This document shows positions 45,667-54,355 of a stretch of DNA of 64,000 nucleotides, one piece after another. The notes beneath the pieces are model-generated. The model saw only the letters and a list, made by a program, of their open reading frames with translations. It was not told the DNA's origin and did not search any database. This DNA is from Gluconacetobacter diazotrophicus PA1 5 (GTDB lineage Bacteria; Pseudomonadota; Alphaproteobacteria; Acetobacterales; Acetobacteraceae). Both the position numbers and the translations under genes were made by a program. The stretch lies in contig NC_010125.1 in assembly GCF_000067045.1 (NCBI RefSeq), positions 3,202,001 to 3,266,000 on the forward strand. The letters run 5' to 3'. Position 1 is the first letter of the stretch. Every line of letters begins with the position of its first letter.

Positions 45667-45963
45667 TCAGTCCTCGGCGGGGGCGCCGTTGTTCACGCGC
45701 TCGCGCAGTTCCTTGCCGGCCTTGAAGAAGGGGACGACCTTTTCATCCACCGCCACCATTTCACCGGTGCGGGGATTGCGTCCGGTGCGGGCGTCACGCT
45801 TCTTGACCGTGAAGGCCCCGAAGCCGCGCAGTTCCACACGGTCCCCCCGGGCCAGCGCCGCGCTGATCTCGCTGAAGATCGTCTGGACGATCAATTCCAC
45901 GTCGCGGCTGAGAAGGTGCGGATTCGCCGCAGCCAGTTCGGCGATCAGCTCCGATTTGGTCAT
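45667..45963 (-). CDS. ihfB: Integration host factor beta subunit
   Basis: 98 residues of the HU/IHF family: [30 protein letters not shown] at the N-terminus, [26 protein letters not shown] with the DNA-intercalating proline of the beta arm (RNPRTG). It bends DNA as a heterodimer with IhfA, for replication, recombination and sigma-54 promoters. The start at 45963 lies 22 bases after the sppA stop, so the two are cotranscribed, an order conserved among alphaproteobacteria. The last residues (NNGAPAED) are an acidic tail. Confidence 0.93.
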   Translation of the reverse strand: MTKSELIAELAAANPHLLSRDVELIVQTIFSEISAALARGDRVELRGFGAFTVKKRDARTGRNPRTGEMVAVDEKVVPFFKAGKELRERVNNGAPAED

Positions 45964-45985
45964 CCTTCCCCTCCCGAGATCGTGT

Positions 45986-46927
45986 TCAAGGTTTCCAGAT
46001 CGCAACAGCCCCGTCAAGCGCAACGCCTTGCGAAAGCACGCTTCCTGCCCACTCGTCACCGAAAACGACGCCCAGCATGCTGCGCGTGATCCGGTGCATC
46101 CAGCCCTGCCCGGTCGTCACTTTCAGGTCCACGACCGGAATCGTCCCGCTCAGGTGCCGGGTACTGGTCAGCCACGCCTTGGCGTCGCGCTCGTCCCCGA
46201 TCTGGTCGATCAGTCCCAGCGACAGCGCCTGCCGGCCGGTATAGGGCCGGCCGTCGGCCAGGGTCCGCACCCGTTCGACCGGCATATGCCGCCCGTCGGC
46301 CACCATGGTGACGAACTGGTCGAACAGGTCCGCCACCACCCCCTGCAGCATCTGCCGCCCTTCCGGCGACAGGGGCTGCGTTCCCGAAGGCTGGCCCTTC
46401 ATCGGGCCGGAGACCAGTTGATCGACCTTGACCCCCACCCGGTCCAGCAGGCCCGACACGTCCGGTGCTTCCATGATCACGCCGATCGACCCCGTCAGGG
46501 TGGACTGGACCGCGAACACGCGCTGCGCCGGCACCGAAATCATGTACCCCGCCGAAGCGGCCAGGCCCCCCATCGTCACCGCCACCGGCTTGCGGGCCGC
46601 GAAACGGGCCACCGCGTCATGCAGTGCCTCGCCCCCGCTGACCGATCCGCCGGGGCTGTCCACGGCCAGGATCATGCCGCGTACCGAATCGGTTTTCGCC
46701 GCCTTGTCGACCAGGTCGATCAGCTTGCGATTGTCCGATCCGATGATGCCCGCCACGCGCACGCGCACCAGATGATCGCGCGACGCGAAACCGCCGCTGC
46801 GCATCAGCGAATGACCGCCCACGCCGACCAGGGCCAGCACGAACGAGGCAACGGCGGCGATCCGCCAGAATACCAGCCGACGCCGCAGTCGCAGCCGGTC
46901 GACCGTCAGGTCGGGATCAGTCGCCAT
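45986..46927 (-). CDS. sppA: Signal peptide peptidase SppA, short form
   Basis: 313 residues. N-terminal membrane anchor ([20 protein letters not shown]), then a single S49 protease domain in the periplasm: [22 protein letters not shown], nucleophile Ser in [12 protein letters not shown] and a later Lys in the KGQPSG region as general base. It degrades leftover signal peptides. This single-domain form is the common alphaproteobacterial one. ihfB lies 22 bases downstream; the mucR gene is 42 bases upstream on the same strand, so a three-gene transcript is possible. Confidence 0.92.
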   Translation of the reverse strand: MATDPDLTVDRLRLRRRLVFWRIAAVASFVLALVGVGGHSLMRSGGFASRDHLVRVRVAGIIGSDNRKLIDLVDKAAKTDSVRGMILAVDSPGGSVSGGEALHDAVARFAARKPVAVTMGGLAASAGYMISVPAQRVFAVQSTLTGSIGVIMEAPDVSGLLDRVGVKVDQLVSGPMKGQPSGTQPLSPEGRQMLQGVVADLFDQFVTMVADGRHMPVERVRTLADGRPYTGRQALSLGLIDQIGDERDAKAWLTSTRHLSGTIPVVDLKVTTGQGWMHRITRSMLGVVFGDEWAGSVLSQGVALDGAVAIWKP

Positions 46928-46969
46928 GCGGCATCACCCGGACCAGCCCAATACCAGAACCCACCATCG

Positions 46970-47446
46970 TTACGACACGGCGGCCTTGCGTCCGCGCCGG
47001 GCCGGCTTGGCCGCGGAATCGTCGTTCGAGGAGTCCTCGACCACCGCCGTGATCTTGCGGCCCAGCCCGATCTCGCGCGCCAGGGTCGACCGGCGCTCGG
47101 CGTAGTTCGGCGCAACCATCGGGTAATCCGACGGCAGGCCCCAACGCTCACGATACTGTTCCGGCGTCATTCCATAGGCGCTCTGCAGATGCCGCTTCAG
47201 CATCTTCAGTTTCTTCCCATCTTCAAGACAGACGATGTAGTCAGGAAACACCGACCGCTTGATCGGCACCGCGGGCTGCAGCTTCTCGGGTTCCGGCGCG
47301 ACCTGCCCCAGCGAAGCCAGAGCCTGATAGACCTGCCGGATCAGATCCGGAACACTATCAGCAACGACGGTGTTATTCGAGACATGAGCTGATACGATCT
47401 GGGCGGTGAGTTCCAGGAAGGGGGCATCCTGCTCAATTTCCGACAT
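46970..47446 (-). CDS. mucR: MucR/Ros-family transcriptional regulator
   Basis: 158 residues. Helical N-terminal part for oligomerisation (LELTAQIVSAHVSNN), then the Ros-type zinc-finger region: SVFPDYIVCLEDGKKLKMLKRHLQSAYGMTPEQYRERWGLP, with one Cys and the His residues of the finger; here the first Cys of the classic C-x2-C pair is lacking (single Cys at IVCLEDG), as in several MucR proteins. C-terminus basic (ARRGRKAA). MucR proteins are H-NS-like global silencers of AT-rich promoters and exopolysaccharide genes. The upstream region is itself AT-rich. Confidence 0.92.
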   Translation of the reverse strand: MSEIEQDAPFLELTAQIVSAHVSNNTVVADSVPDLIRQVYQALASLGQVAPEPEKLQPAVPIKRSVFPDYIVCLEDGKKLKMLKRHLQSAYGMTPEQYRERWGLPSDYPMVAPNYAERRSTLAREIGLGRKITAVVEDSSNDDSAAKPARRGRKAAVS

Positions 47447-47581
47447 ACCGTTTTTTCCATTCCGTTTATTATATCAGGAGCGATTCGTAACAAAAATTTA
47501 CGATGAAACACAGCAGAATTATAGTGCATTTCAATAATTAATACAACGACTTTTTCTAAATTTAACGAAAGCCGGATATCC
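47447..47581. promoter_or_regulatory. AT-rich divergent region between mucR and rbsK
   Basis: 135 bases, much richer in A and T than the surroundings (for example TTCAATAATTAATACAAC), as expected of a shared control region and of a site that MucR could bind (autoregulation). No single promoter can be fixed by eye. Confidence 0.45.
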
Positions 47582-48532
47582 ATGCCCCGACCCAAAAGTA
47601 AAAATCACCCTCTGGTTGTATTCGGTAGCATCAATATCGATATGGTCGCCCGGTTGCATCACTTTCCCGCGCCAGGCGAAACTTTACACGCACAGGGCAC
47701 CGACCTGGGGCTTGGGGGCAAGGGCGCCAACCAGGCGGTGGCGGTCGCGCGCCTGGGGGCGGAGGTCCTGCTGATGGGCCGGACCGGCGACGACATGTTC
47801 GCCGACTACGCCGCTACCTCCCTGCGGCGGCGCGGCGTCGGGCCGGACGGCCTGTTCCGCTCGCCCGGCGACACGACCGGCCTGGCCATGATCTGCACCG
47901 ACAGCGCGGGGGAAAACACCATCGTCGTCGCCGGGGGCGCCAACCTGGCGATGGATGGCGACGATGTGGCACGCCTGGTGCCGCTGCTGACGCCGGGCGC
48001 GATCGTGCTGATGCAGTGCGAGATCCCGATGGACACCATCCTGGCCGCCGCCCGCCGGGTCGACGCCGCCGGCGCGACCCTGATCCTGGACCCCGCCCCG
48101 GTCCCCGATGCCGGCCTGCCCGACGAATTGTTCCGTCTGGCCACGCTGATGACCCCCAACGAAACCGAGACCGAACGCCTGACCGGACTGCGCCCCCACG
48201 ACCCCGACAGCGCGCGCCAGGCCGCGGGCCGGCTGCACCAAAAGGGGCTGCGCCGGGCCATCATCAAGCTGGGCGCGCGGGGCGTGCTGTATTCCGACGA
48301 GTCGGGCCACGGATTCATTCCCCCTTTCCACGTCACCGCCATCGACAGCGTGGCGGCGGGCGATTGTTTCAATGGCGGGCTGGCCGTAGCGTTGTCGCAG
48401 GGCCTGGACCTGGCCCGGGCCACGCGCTTCGCCGCCGCCTGCGGCGCGCTGGCCACCACGCGCAAGGGCGCGGCGGACGCCGCCCCGACCCGCGAGGAAG
48501 TGGAGGGCCTGCTTTCGGCACAGCCGCGATAA
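47582..48532 (+). CDS. rbsK: Ribokinase (PfkB family)
   Basis: 316 residues. Phosphorylates D-ribose to ribose-5-phosphate. PfkB pattern: VVFGSINIDMVARLHHFPAPGETL, GGKGANQAVAVARLG, NETETERLTG, and the C-terminal VAAGDCFNGGLAVALSQG with the catalytic Asp of the anion hole. No transporter or deoC gene is adjacent, so the substrate may be ribose from nucleosides. The ATG at 47582 directly precedes the family sequence. GST follows after 86 bases. Confidence 0.9.
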   Translation: MPRPKSKNHPLVVFGSINIDMVARLHHFPAPGETLHAQGTDLGLGGKGANQAVAVARLGAEVLLMGRTGDDMFADYAATSLRRRGVGPDGLFRSPGDTTGLAMICTDSAGENTIVVAGGANLAMDGDDVARLVPLLTPGAIVLMQCEIPMDTILAAARRVDAAGATLILDPAPVPDAGLPDELFRLATLMTPNETETERLTGLRPHDPDSARQAAGRLHQKGLRRAIIKLGARGVLYSDESGHGFIPPFHVTAIDSVAAGDCFNGGLAVALSQGLDLARATRFAAACGALATTRKGAADAAPTREEVEGLLSAQPR

Positions 48533-48618
48533 GTATCCGACCTTTTGGCGCGACCCCGCGTTGCGTGCGGTATGATCACCCTGCCGGCCGTCCCATCGGC
48601 CGGCGATCGGGAGGCACC

Positions 48619-49320
48619 ATGATCGACCTGTATTACTGGACGACGCCGAACGGCCACAAGATCACGCTGTTCCTGGAAGAAACCGGGCTGCCCTATCGCC
48701 TGATCCCGATCAATATCGGCAAGGGCGAACAATTCGCCCCCGACTTCCTGAAGATCGCGCCGAACAACCGCATCCCCGCCATCGTCGATCAGGACCCGGT
48801 CGTGGGCGGGCCGCCGATCCCGCTCTTCGAATCCGGGGCGATCCTCTATTACCTGGCCCGCAAGACAGGCCGTTTCCTGCCCGCCACGCTGCGGGAGGAA
48901 ACCGAGGTCATGACATGGCTGTTCTGGCAGATGGGCGGCCTGGGCCCCATGGCCGGGCAGAACCATCATTTCCGCCTCTACGCCCCCGAACGCCTGCCCT
49001 ATGCAACCACGCGCTATACCCAGGAAACCGAGCGCCTGTACGGCGTGCTGGACCGCCACCTGGCGGGCCGGGACTTCATCGCGGGCGGCGGATACAGCAT
49101 CGCCGACATGGCCTGCCACCCCTGGATCATCCCCGAAAACCAGGGACAGGACATGGCCGCCTTCCCCAACCTGGCGCAATGGCATGCCCGGATCGCCGCA
49201 CGACCGGCGACCCGACGGGCCTACAGCCTGACCGACCCCGTCCGCGCCGGGCAGCCGCCGGTGCGCGAACCGGCCGAACGCGCGGCGCTCTATGCCACGC
49301 TCGACACAACCGCCGATTGA
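48619..49320 (+). CDS. Glutathione S-transferase (YfcG/YghU-like)
   Basis: 233 residues. N-terminal thioredoxin-like domain: LYYWTTPNGHKITLFLEETGLPY, with T-x-N-G-x-K of the Nu/YfcG class in place of an active Tyr or Cys, then NNRIPAIVDQ and LFESGAILYYLARK for glutathione binding; all-helical C-terminal domain (WQMGGLGPMAGQNHHFR, YSIADMACHPWI). Nu-class members act as disulfide-bond reductases with two glutathiones. GGGAGGCACC lies before the start. The next gene starts 11 bases after the stop. Confidence 0.92.
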   Translation: MIDLYYWTTPNGHKITLFLEETGLPYRLIPINIGKGEQFAPDFLKIAPNNRIPAIVDQDPVVGGPPIPLFESGAILYYLARKTGRFLPATLREETEVMTWLFWQMGGLGPMAGQNHHFRLYAPERLPYATTRYTQETERLYGVLDRHLAGRDFIAGGGYSIADMACHPWIIPENQGQDMAAFPNLAQWHARIAARPATRRAYSLTDPVRAGQPPVREPAERAALYATLDTTAD

Positions 49321-49331
49321 ACGTCTGCATC

Positions 49332-50618
49332 ATGCCGCACGCGCACGCCAGAGTGACGCTGGCCCATGAGGTCGATTTCGCGGGCTGGCGAACCGCGACG
49401 CGCCGCCTGGTCATGGCCGGCCAGCCCGCCGGGCGGATTGCGTGGCGAATCGACGCGCGCACGGCCGACCCGATCGAGGACCAGGGCGCCGAAGCACCGG
49501 AGGGCAACCCTTTTCACGTATCCCGCGCCCTGCTGGACCTTGCCGAGACCGTCATCCAGGCGCGCGATCCCGACCGTTTCGCGCTGCTCTACCGGCTGGT
49601 CCAGCGCAACGCGGCCGGCGAACGCGACCTGACAACCCGCACCGACGACCCCGACATCGCCCGCGCGCTGGTCCTGACCCAGGCGGTGCGGGACGATACC
49701 GCCCGCCTGCGCGCGCATCTGGAGCTGCCCGCCGAGGACATGGCCATCGGGCAGTGGACTTCGGAGTCCCACGTCCTCGTCCCCAATGCGCGATTCCTGA
49801 CCATTCAGCGTTCGCTGCGCCCCTGGGCGGTCTCGACGCCGGACGAAACCCTTCTGTGGACGGGCCGCAGCCTGCATCTGCTGCCGCCGGGCACCGACCC
49901 GTCCGCCCTGCCCACGGACAGGGAGTCCTGGGAGGGGACGGGCCTGACGCTGCGCCCCGCCGATCTGCCGCGTCCGGCCCTGCGCCTGACCGAGGGACTG
50001 GATATCGCACGGATCGACAGCCTGCCGGCCCTGATCGCGGCGGCGCGCGACTGCCTGATCTGCCCGATGGCACGCCAGACGACGCAGACGGTCTTCAGCG
50101 ACGGGCGCCCGGGGGCCGCGCTGATGCTGGTGGGCGAACAGCCGGGCGACCAGGAGGACCGCGTCGGCCGGCCTTTCGTCGGGCCTGCCGGGCAATTGCT
50201 GGACCGCACCCTGCACGAGGCCGGGATTACCCGCGATGCCGTCTACGTCACCAACGCGGTCAAGCATTTCCGCTTCCAGAGGCGCGGCACCCGGCGCCTG
50301 CATGAAAAGCCGACCGTGGAAAACGTTACGGCCTGCGCGCCCTGGCTGGCGGCGGAACGGCGCATCGTGGCGCCGCGCGTGCTGGTGATGCTGGGCGCCA
50401 CCGCCGCCGGTGCCGTCCTGGGCCGCAGCGTCACGATCGGGCGCGAGCGGTCGCGCCCGATCCCGCTGGCCGACGGGTCGACCGGGCTGGTCACCGTTCA
50501 TCCGTCCTTCCTGCTGCGCCAGCCGGACGAGGATGCACGCACCCGGGAATATGCCCGCTTCGTGGCCGATCTGCGCCTGGCGCGGGACCTTCTGCCGGCG
50601 GCCACGCTCCCGTCCTGA
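49332..50618 (+). CDS. UdgX-type uracil-DNA binding protein with DUF4130-like N-terminus
   Basis: 428 residues. C-terminal half: Fe-S uracil-DNA glycosylase family 4/5 fold with DCLICPM and the later ACAPW cysteines, GEQPGDQEDRVGRPFVGPAG, and VTVHPSFLLR. The UdgX hallmark R-R-L-H-E-K-P is present; His324 would attach covalently to the abasic sugar after uracil removal. The N-terminal 220 residues resemble a shortened DUF4130 domain (FAGWRTATRRLVMAGQP, FHVSRALLDLAETVIQARDPDRFALLYRLVQR) lacking the usual YYxxIFNPARL end. A SplB-like radical SAM gene usually adjoins such fusions; none is here. Start 11 bases after the GST stop. Confidence 0.82.
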   Translation: MPHAHARVTLAHEVDFAGWRTATRRLVMAGQPAGRIAWRIDARTADPIEDQGAEAPEGNPFHVSRALLDLAETVIQARDPDRFALLYRLVQRNAAGERDLTTRTDDPDIARALVLTQAVRDDTARLRAHLELPAEDMAIGQWTSESHVLVPNARFLTIQRSLRPWAVSTPDETLLWTGRSLHLLPPGTDPSALPTDRESWEGTGLTLRPADLPRPALRLTEGLDIARIDSLPALIAAARDCLICPMARQTTQTVFSDGRPGAALMLVGEQPGDQEDRVGRPFVGPAGQLLDRTLHEAGITRDAVYVTNAVKHFRFQRRGTRRLHEKPTVENVTACAPWLAAERRIVAPRVLVMLGATAAGAVLGRSVTIGRERSRPIPLADGSTGLVTVHPSFLLRQPDEDARTREYARFVADLRLARDLLPAATLPS

Positions 50619-50726
50619 CCCCGCCGGTCCATGGCTGATGACTGATATGCAGTCTCACCATCGTTACCCTGGGCGTGGTTCTGTTCTATCACAAAACACC
50701 CCCGTCGCTGCCGGAAGCCGTGCATC

Positions 50727-52916
50727 GTGCCTGTTTTTCCCTCGTCTTTGACCCCCATGCTGACGCGTCTGGCGTGCTGGCGGCCACCGAGCATCCGGCC
50801 GCCCGGCTATGCGCGGATGAGCGGCCTCAAGTGGCTCTACGCCCCGAAGGGCGAGGCGATCGGTTTCGCGGTACGCACCACGATCGCGGCACTGCTGTCC
50901 CTGCTGCTGGCGATGTGGATGGAACTGGACAGCCCGCAATGGGCGCCGATGACGGTATGGATCGTGGCCCAGGGGTCGCGCGGCGAAAGCCTGTCGAAGG
51001 CCCGCTGGCGCCTGGTCGGCACCGCCATCGGCGCCACCTCCGCCGTGGTCCTGATCGCGGCCTTTCCCCAGGCGCCATGGCTGTTTTTTCCCGCGATCGG
51101 CATATGGATCGGCCTGTGCTGCGGGCTGGCGACGCTGGTGCGGAACTTCCGGTCCTACGCACTGGTGCTGTCGGGCTATTCCTGCGCCATCGTCGCACTG
51201 GACGCCATCCGCAGCCCCGACGACGTGTTCATGATCGCGATGTCGCGCTCGACCTACATCGTACTGGGCATCGTCTGCGAAAGCCTGGTCGCCGGGCTGT
51301 TTTCCCATAACCTGGCGGAAACCGCGCGCCGCAACATCCGTGAAAAGCTGCAGACGGCGCTGTCCAGCAGTTCGTCCGCCATCGCCGACCTGCTGGCCGG
51401 CGACCAGCAGGCCTTCATCCGGTCGCGCGCCCTGTTCGGCACCATCCTGACCATCAACGACCAGATCGAGTTCAGCGAGGTCGAGATGGGCCCCCACGGG
51501 CACGAGGGCGACCATGCCCGCGCCGCCCTGGCGGCCGTGTCCGTGCTGCTGTCGCGCGGCTTGGGCATGACCGCGCGCATGCGTGCGCTGGGCGTGCCGC
51601 ACCAGACGTTCACCGAGACATCGCTGCTGGTGCGCACCTATCTGCAGGGGCTGCCGCAGCGCCTGAAGCGCGACGAGGACGTCCTGGCCGCGATCGACGA
51701 TCTGCGCGCCCTGCGCGGCGTGTGCCGCCAGCAGGTGGTCAATGCCCTGACCGAGGAAAGCAACGGCCGGTATCCTGCCGACGGCCCGGAAATCCAGGCC
51801 CTGCTGGACCTGCGCATCCTGCACAGCGCGCTGGAGGAACTGCTGGCGGAACTGCAGCAGGCGATCCGGGAATTCGACGCCAGCCAGCATGTCATTCGCG
51901 GCGACCATTTCCATTTCCGCCTGCAATCCCATCGCGACCTGAAGGAAGCGGCCCATAACGGCATCCGCGCCGCGGTGGCCATCACCTGCGCCGGCCTGAT
52001 ATGGGAAGTCACCGCGTGGTCCAACGGCCTGCCCTTCATCACCATGGTCGCCCTGACCTGCGGCCTGTTCGCCACGCGCGAAAACCCGGTGCTGGGCACG
52101 ATGAACTTCCTGCGCGGGGCGATGTGGTCGGTGGCCGCGTCCTTCATACTGGTCATGCTGCTGCTGCCCCGCCCGGCCGACCCGGAAATGCTGGCGGCCT
52201 GCCTGGCGCTGCCGATGATCGCGGGGGGGCTCGCCACCCGCAACCCGGCCACGGCGGGGGCGGCCGCCGCCTATACGCTCTTCCTGCCCCACCTGGTCGG
52301 GCCGTCCAACCAGGGACGCCTGAACGAGATCGCGTATTTCAATTCCGCGTTCTCGCTGCTGTGCAGCATCGGCTTCTCGGTCCTGATCTTCCGCACGATC
52401 CTGCCCTTCAGCAGCGCCCGCGAACGCTGGCGGATGCGCAACCGCAACCTGCACGACCTGCGCCACCTGGCATCCGCCCTTCCGGTGCCGCAGACCCGCG
52501 ACTGGATCGGGCGCAACACCGACCGCTTCTCGCGCCTGATCCGCCACGCCGGCCCTACCCCCACCCCGACCATCGAGGCCTATCTGCAAGGCACGCTGTC
52601 GGTGATGACGATCGGCCTGAACGTCATCCGCCTGCGCACCGTGCTGGCCCGGGACCAGTTGCCGCTGTCCGCCCGGCGGCCGATTACCGTGGTGCTGGGC
52701 CGCATGGCGCAACTGACCGGACGCTACGGCCGCACCGCACGCTCGGCCCGGGTCGCCACCGCCAGCCTGCGCCGGATCGAGGCCCGCGAGGCCAATATCG
52801 GCGCGCGCATCGAAATGACCCGCGCCATCGCGTACCTGCTGGTCATCTCATACGAACTGGATGCCAACGCCGCCTTCCTGGACGCGTCGAAACCCTATCG
52901 AATCGCCCAGTCCTGA
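50727..52916 (+). CDS. FUSC family inner-membrane protein
   Basis: 729 residues with two repeats of about six membrane segments (residues 45-200 and 430-570), each followed by a large cytoplasmic helical region, the layout of FUSC/AaeB/YccS proteins. AaeB exports aromatic acids; for most others the substrate is unknown. Key segments are SPQWAPMTVWIVAQGSRGESLSKARWRLVGTAIGA and LPFITMVALTCGLFATRENPVLG. The conserved part begins at MSGLKWLYAPKG (50817), so the start may be 50727, 50757 or 50817. No accessory HlyD gene is near. The guanine deaminase gene follows. Confidence 0.85.
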   Translation: MPVFPSSLTPMLTRLACWRPPSIRPPGYARMSGLKWLYAPKGEAIGFAVRTTIAALLSLLLAMWMELDSPQWAPMTVWIVAQGSRGESLSKARWRLVGTAIGATSAVVLIAAFPQAPWLFFPAIGIWIGLCCGLATLVRNFRSYALVLSGYSCAIVALDAIRSPDDVFMIAMSRSTYIVLGIVCESLVAGLFSHNLAETARRNIREKLQTALSSSSSAIADLLAGDQQAFIRSRALFGTILTINDQIEFSEVEMGPHGHEGDHARAALAAVSVLLSRGLGMTARMRALGVPHQTFTETSLLVRTYLQGLPQRLKRDEDVLAAIDDLRALRGVCRQQVVNALTEESNGRYPADGPEIQALLDLRILHSALEELLAELQQAIREFDASQHVIRGDHFHFRLQSHRDLKEAAHNGIRAAVAITCAGLIWEVTAWSNGLPFITMVALTCGLFATRENPVLGTMNFLRGAMWSVAASFILVMLLLPRPADPEMLAACLALPMIAGGLATRNPATAGAAAAYTLFLPHLVGPSNQGRLNEIAYFNSAFSLLCSIGFSVLIFRTILPFSSARERWRMRNRNLHDLRHLASALPVPQTRDWIGRNTDRFSRLIRHAGPTPTPTIEAYLQGTLSVMTIGLNVIRLRTVLARDQLPLSARRPITVVLGRMAQLTGRYGRTARSARVATASLRRIEAREANIGARIEMTRAIAYLLVISYELDANAAFLDASKPYRIAQS

Positions 52917-52983
52917 CCGGCTTCCAATGGCCGGACGAAACAGGCAAGACTGACCGGCAATTCCCGAGTGCCGAGCCCCGATC

Positions 52984-54333
52984 ATGACATCGCCCCCGTC
53001 CGCCCCACCCCGCCGCCGCGCCCTGCGCGGACCGGCCGTCACCTTCCGTGCCGACCCGTTCCTGGACGATCCGTCCCGGGCCCTGGTCCATGAGCCCGAC
53101 GCGCTGATCCTGGTCGAGGACGGGCACATCACCCGTTTCGGCGCCTTCGACGCGCTGCGCGATGCCATTCCCGAAGGCACGCCGGTCACGTCCTATCCCG
53201 ACTGCCTCCTGTCGGCCGGGTTCGTGGACACGCATGTCCATTACCCGCAACTGCCGATGATCGCGGCCTATGGCGAGCAGTTGCTGGAATGGCTGGAACG
53301 CTACACCTTCCCGACCGAGGCCCGCTTCGCCGATCCCGTCCATGCCGGCCAGGTCGCCCGGCGCTTCCTGCGCGAACTGCTGCGGGCCGGCACCACCAGC
53401 GCCGCCGTGTACTGCACCGTCCATCCGCAGTCGGTCGAGGCGTTCTTCGCCGAATCGGCCCGGCTGAACACCCGCATGGTGGCGGGCAAGGTCCTGATGG
53501 ACCGCAACGCCCCCGACGGCCTGCGCGACACCCCCCAGGGCGGATATGACGAATCGCTGGCCCTGATCGACCGCTGGCACGGGCGCGGACGCCAGTTGTA
53601 CGCCGTGACCCCGCGCTTCGCCGCCACCAGCACCGAGGAACAGCTCGACCTGGCCGGCAGCCTGCTGCGCCAGCGCGACGGGCTGTTCATGCAGACCCAC
53701 CTGTCGGAAAACCAGGCGGAGGTCGACTGGATCCGCCAGCTCTTCCCCCGGCGCCGGTCCTATCTGGATGTCTATGCCCATGCGGGGCTGGTCGGGCCGC
53801 GCAGCGTGCTGGGCCACGGCATCCATGTGGACGAGGAGAATTTCTGCACCTGCCACGCCGCCGGCTGCGCGCTGGCGCACTGCCCGACATCGAACCTGTT
53901 CCTGGGCAGCGGCGCGTTCCGCCTGTTCGACGCGGTGGACCCGCGCCGTCCGGTCCGCGTCGGGCTGGGCACCGATATCGGTGCCGGAACCAGCCTGTCG
54001 CAGCTCCAGACGCTGAACGAGGCTTACAAGGTCGCGCAATCGACCGGCCGGCGGCTGCACCCGGCGCAGGCCTTCTGGCTGGCCACCGCCGGCGGCGCGC
54101 GATCGCTGTACCTGGACGACCGGATCGGCACGATCGCCCCGGGCATGGAGGCCGACCTGTGCGTCCTGGACCCCCGCGCCACCCCGCTGATGGCCCAGCG
54201 CGCCGAACGGTGCGAGACGATCGAGGACCTGCTGTTCGTCCTGATGATGCTGGGCGACGACCGCAGCGTCCGCGCAACCTACGTGGCCGGCGAACTGCTG
54301 CACGACCGCGACGCGGCCCCGCAGGCGGCATAG
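52984..54333 (+). CDS. guaD: Guanine deaminase
   Basis: 449 residues of the amidohydrolase family. Converts guanine to xanthine. Metal ligands: DTHVHYPQ (His-x-His), TSAAVYCTVHP, THLSENQAEVDW (His), GHGIHVDEENF (His) and GTDIGAGTSLSQLQT (Asp). The PTEARFADP and LAHCPTSNLFLGSG segments are characteristic of GuaD. It adds a purine catabolism step in the same window as guaA. Xanthine dehydrogenase genes are not here. The start at 52984 follows the FUSC stop by 67 bases. Confidence 0.93.
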   Translation: MTSPPSAPPRRRALRGPAVTFRADPFLDDPSRALVHEPDALILVEDGHITRFGAFDALRDAIPEGTPVTSYPDCLLSAGFVDTHVHYPQLPMIAAYGEQLLEWLERYTFPTEARFADPVHAGQVARRFLRELLRAGTTSAAVYCTVHPQSVEAFFAESARLNTRMVAGKVLMDRNAPDGLRDTPQGGYDESLALIDRWHGRGRQLYAVTPRFAATSTEEQLDLAGSLLRQRDGLFMQTHLSENQAEVDWIRQLFPRRRSYLDVYAHAGLVGPRSVLGHGIHVDEENFCTCHAAGCALAHCPTSNLFLGSGAFRLFDAVDPRRPVRVGLGTDIGAGTSLSQLQTLNEAYKVAQSTGRRLHPAQAFWLATAGGARSLYLDDRIGTIAPGMEADLCVLDPRATPLMAQRAERCETIEDLLFVLMMLGDDRSVRATYVAGELLHDRDAAPQAA

Positions 54334-54355
54334 GCCGGACCTGCGCCCCGCGCCG

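Noticed and set aside
50664-52712. A 682-codon minus-strand frame opposite the FUSC gene
   Set aside because: Low-complexity Gln/Arg/Gly-rich translation without membrane segments; the sense frame is a typical FUSC protein.
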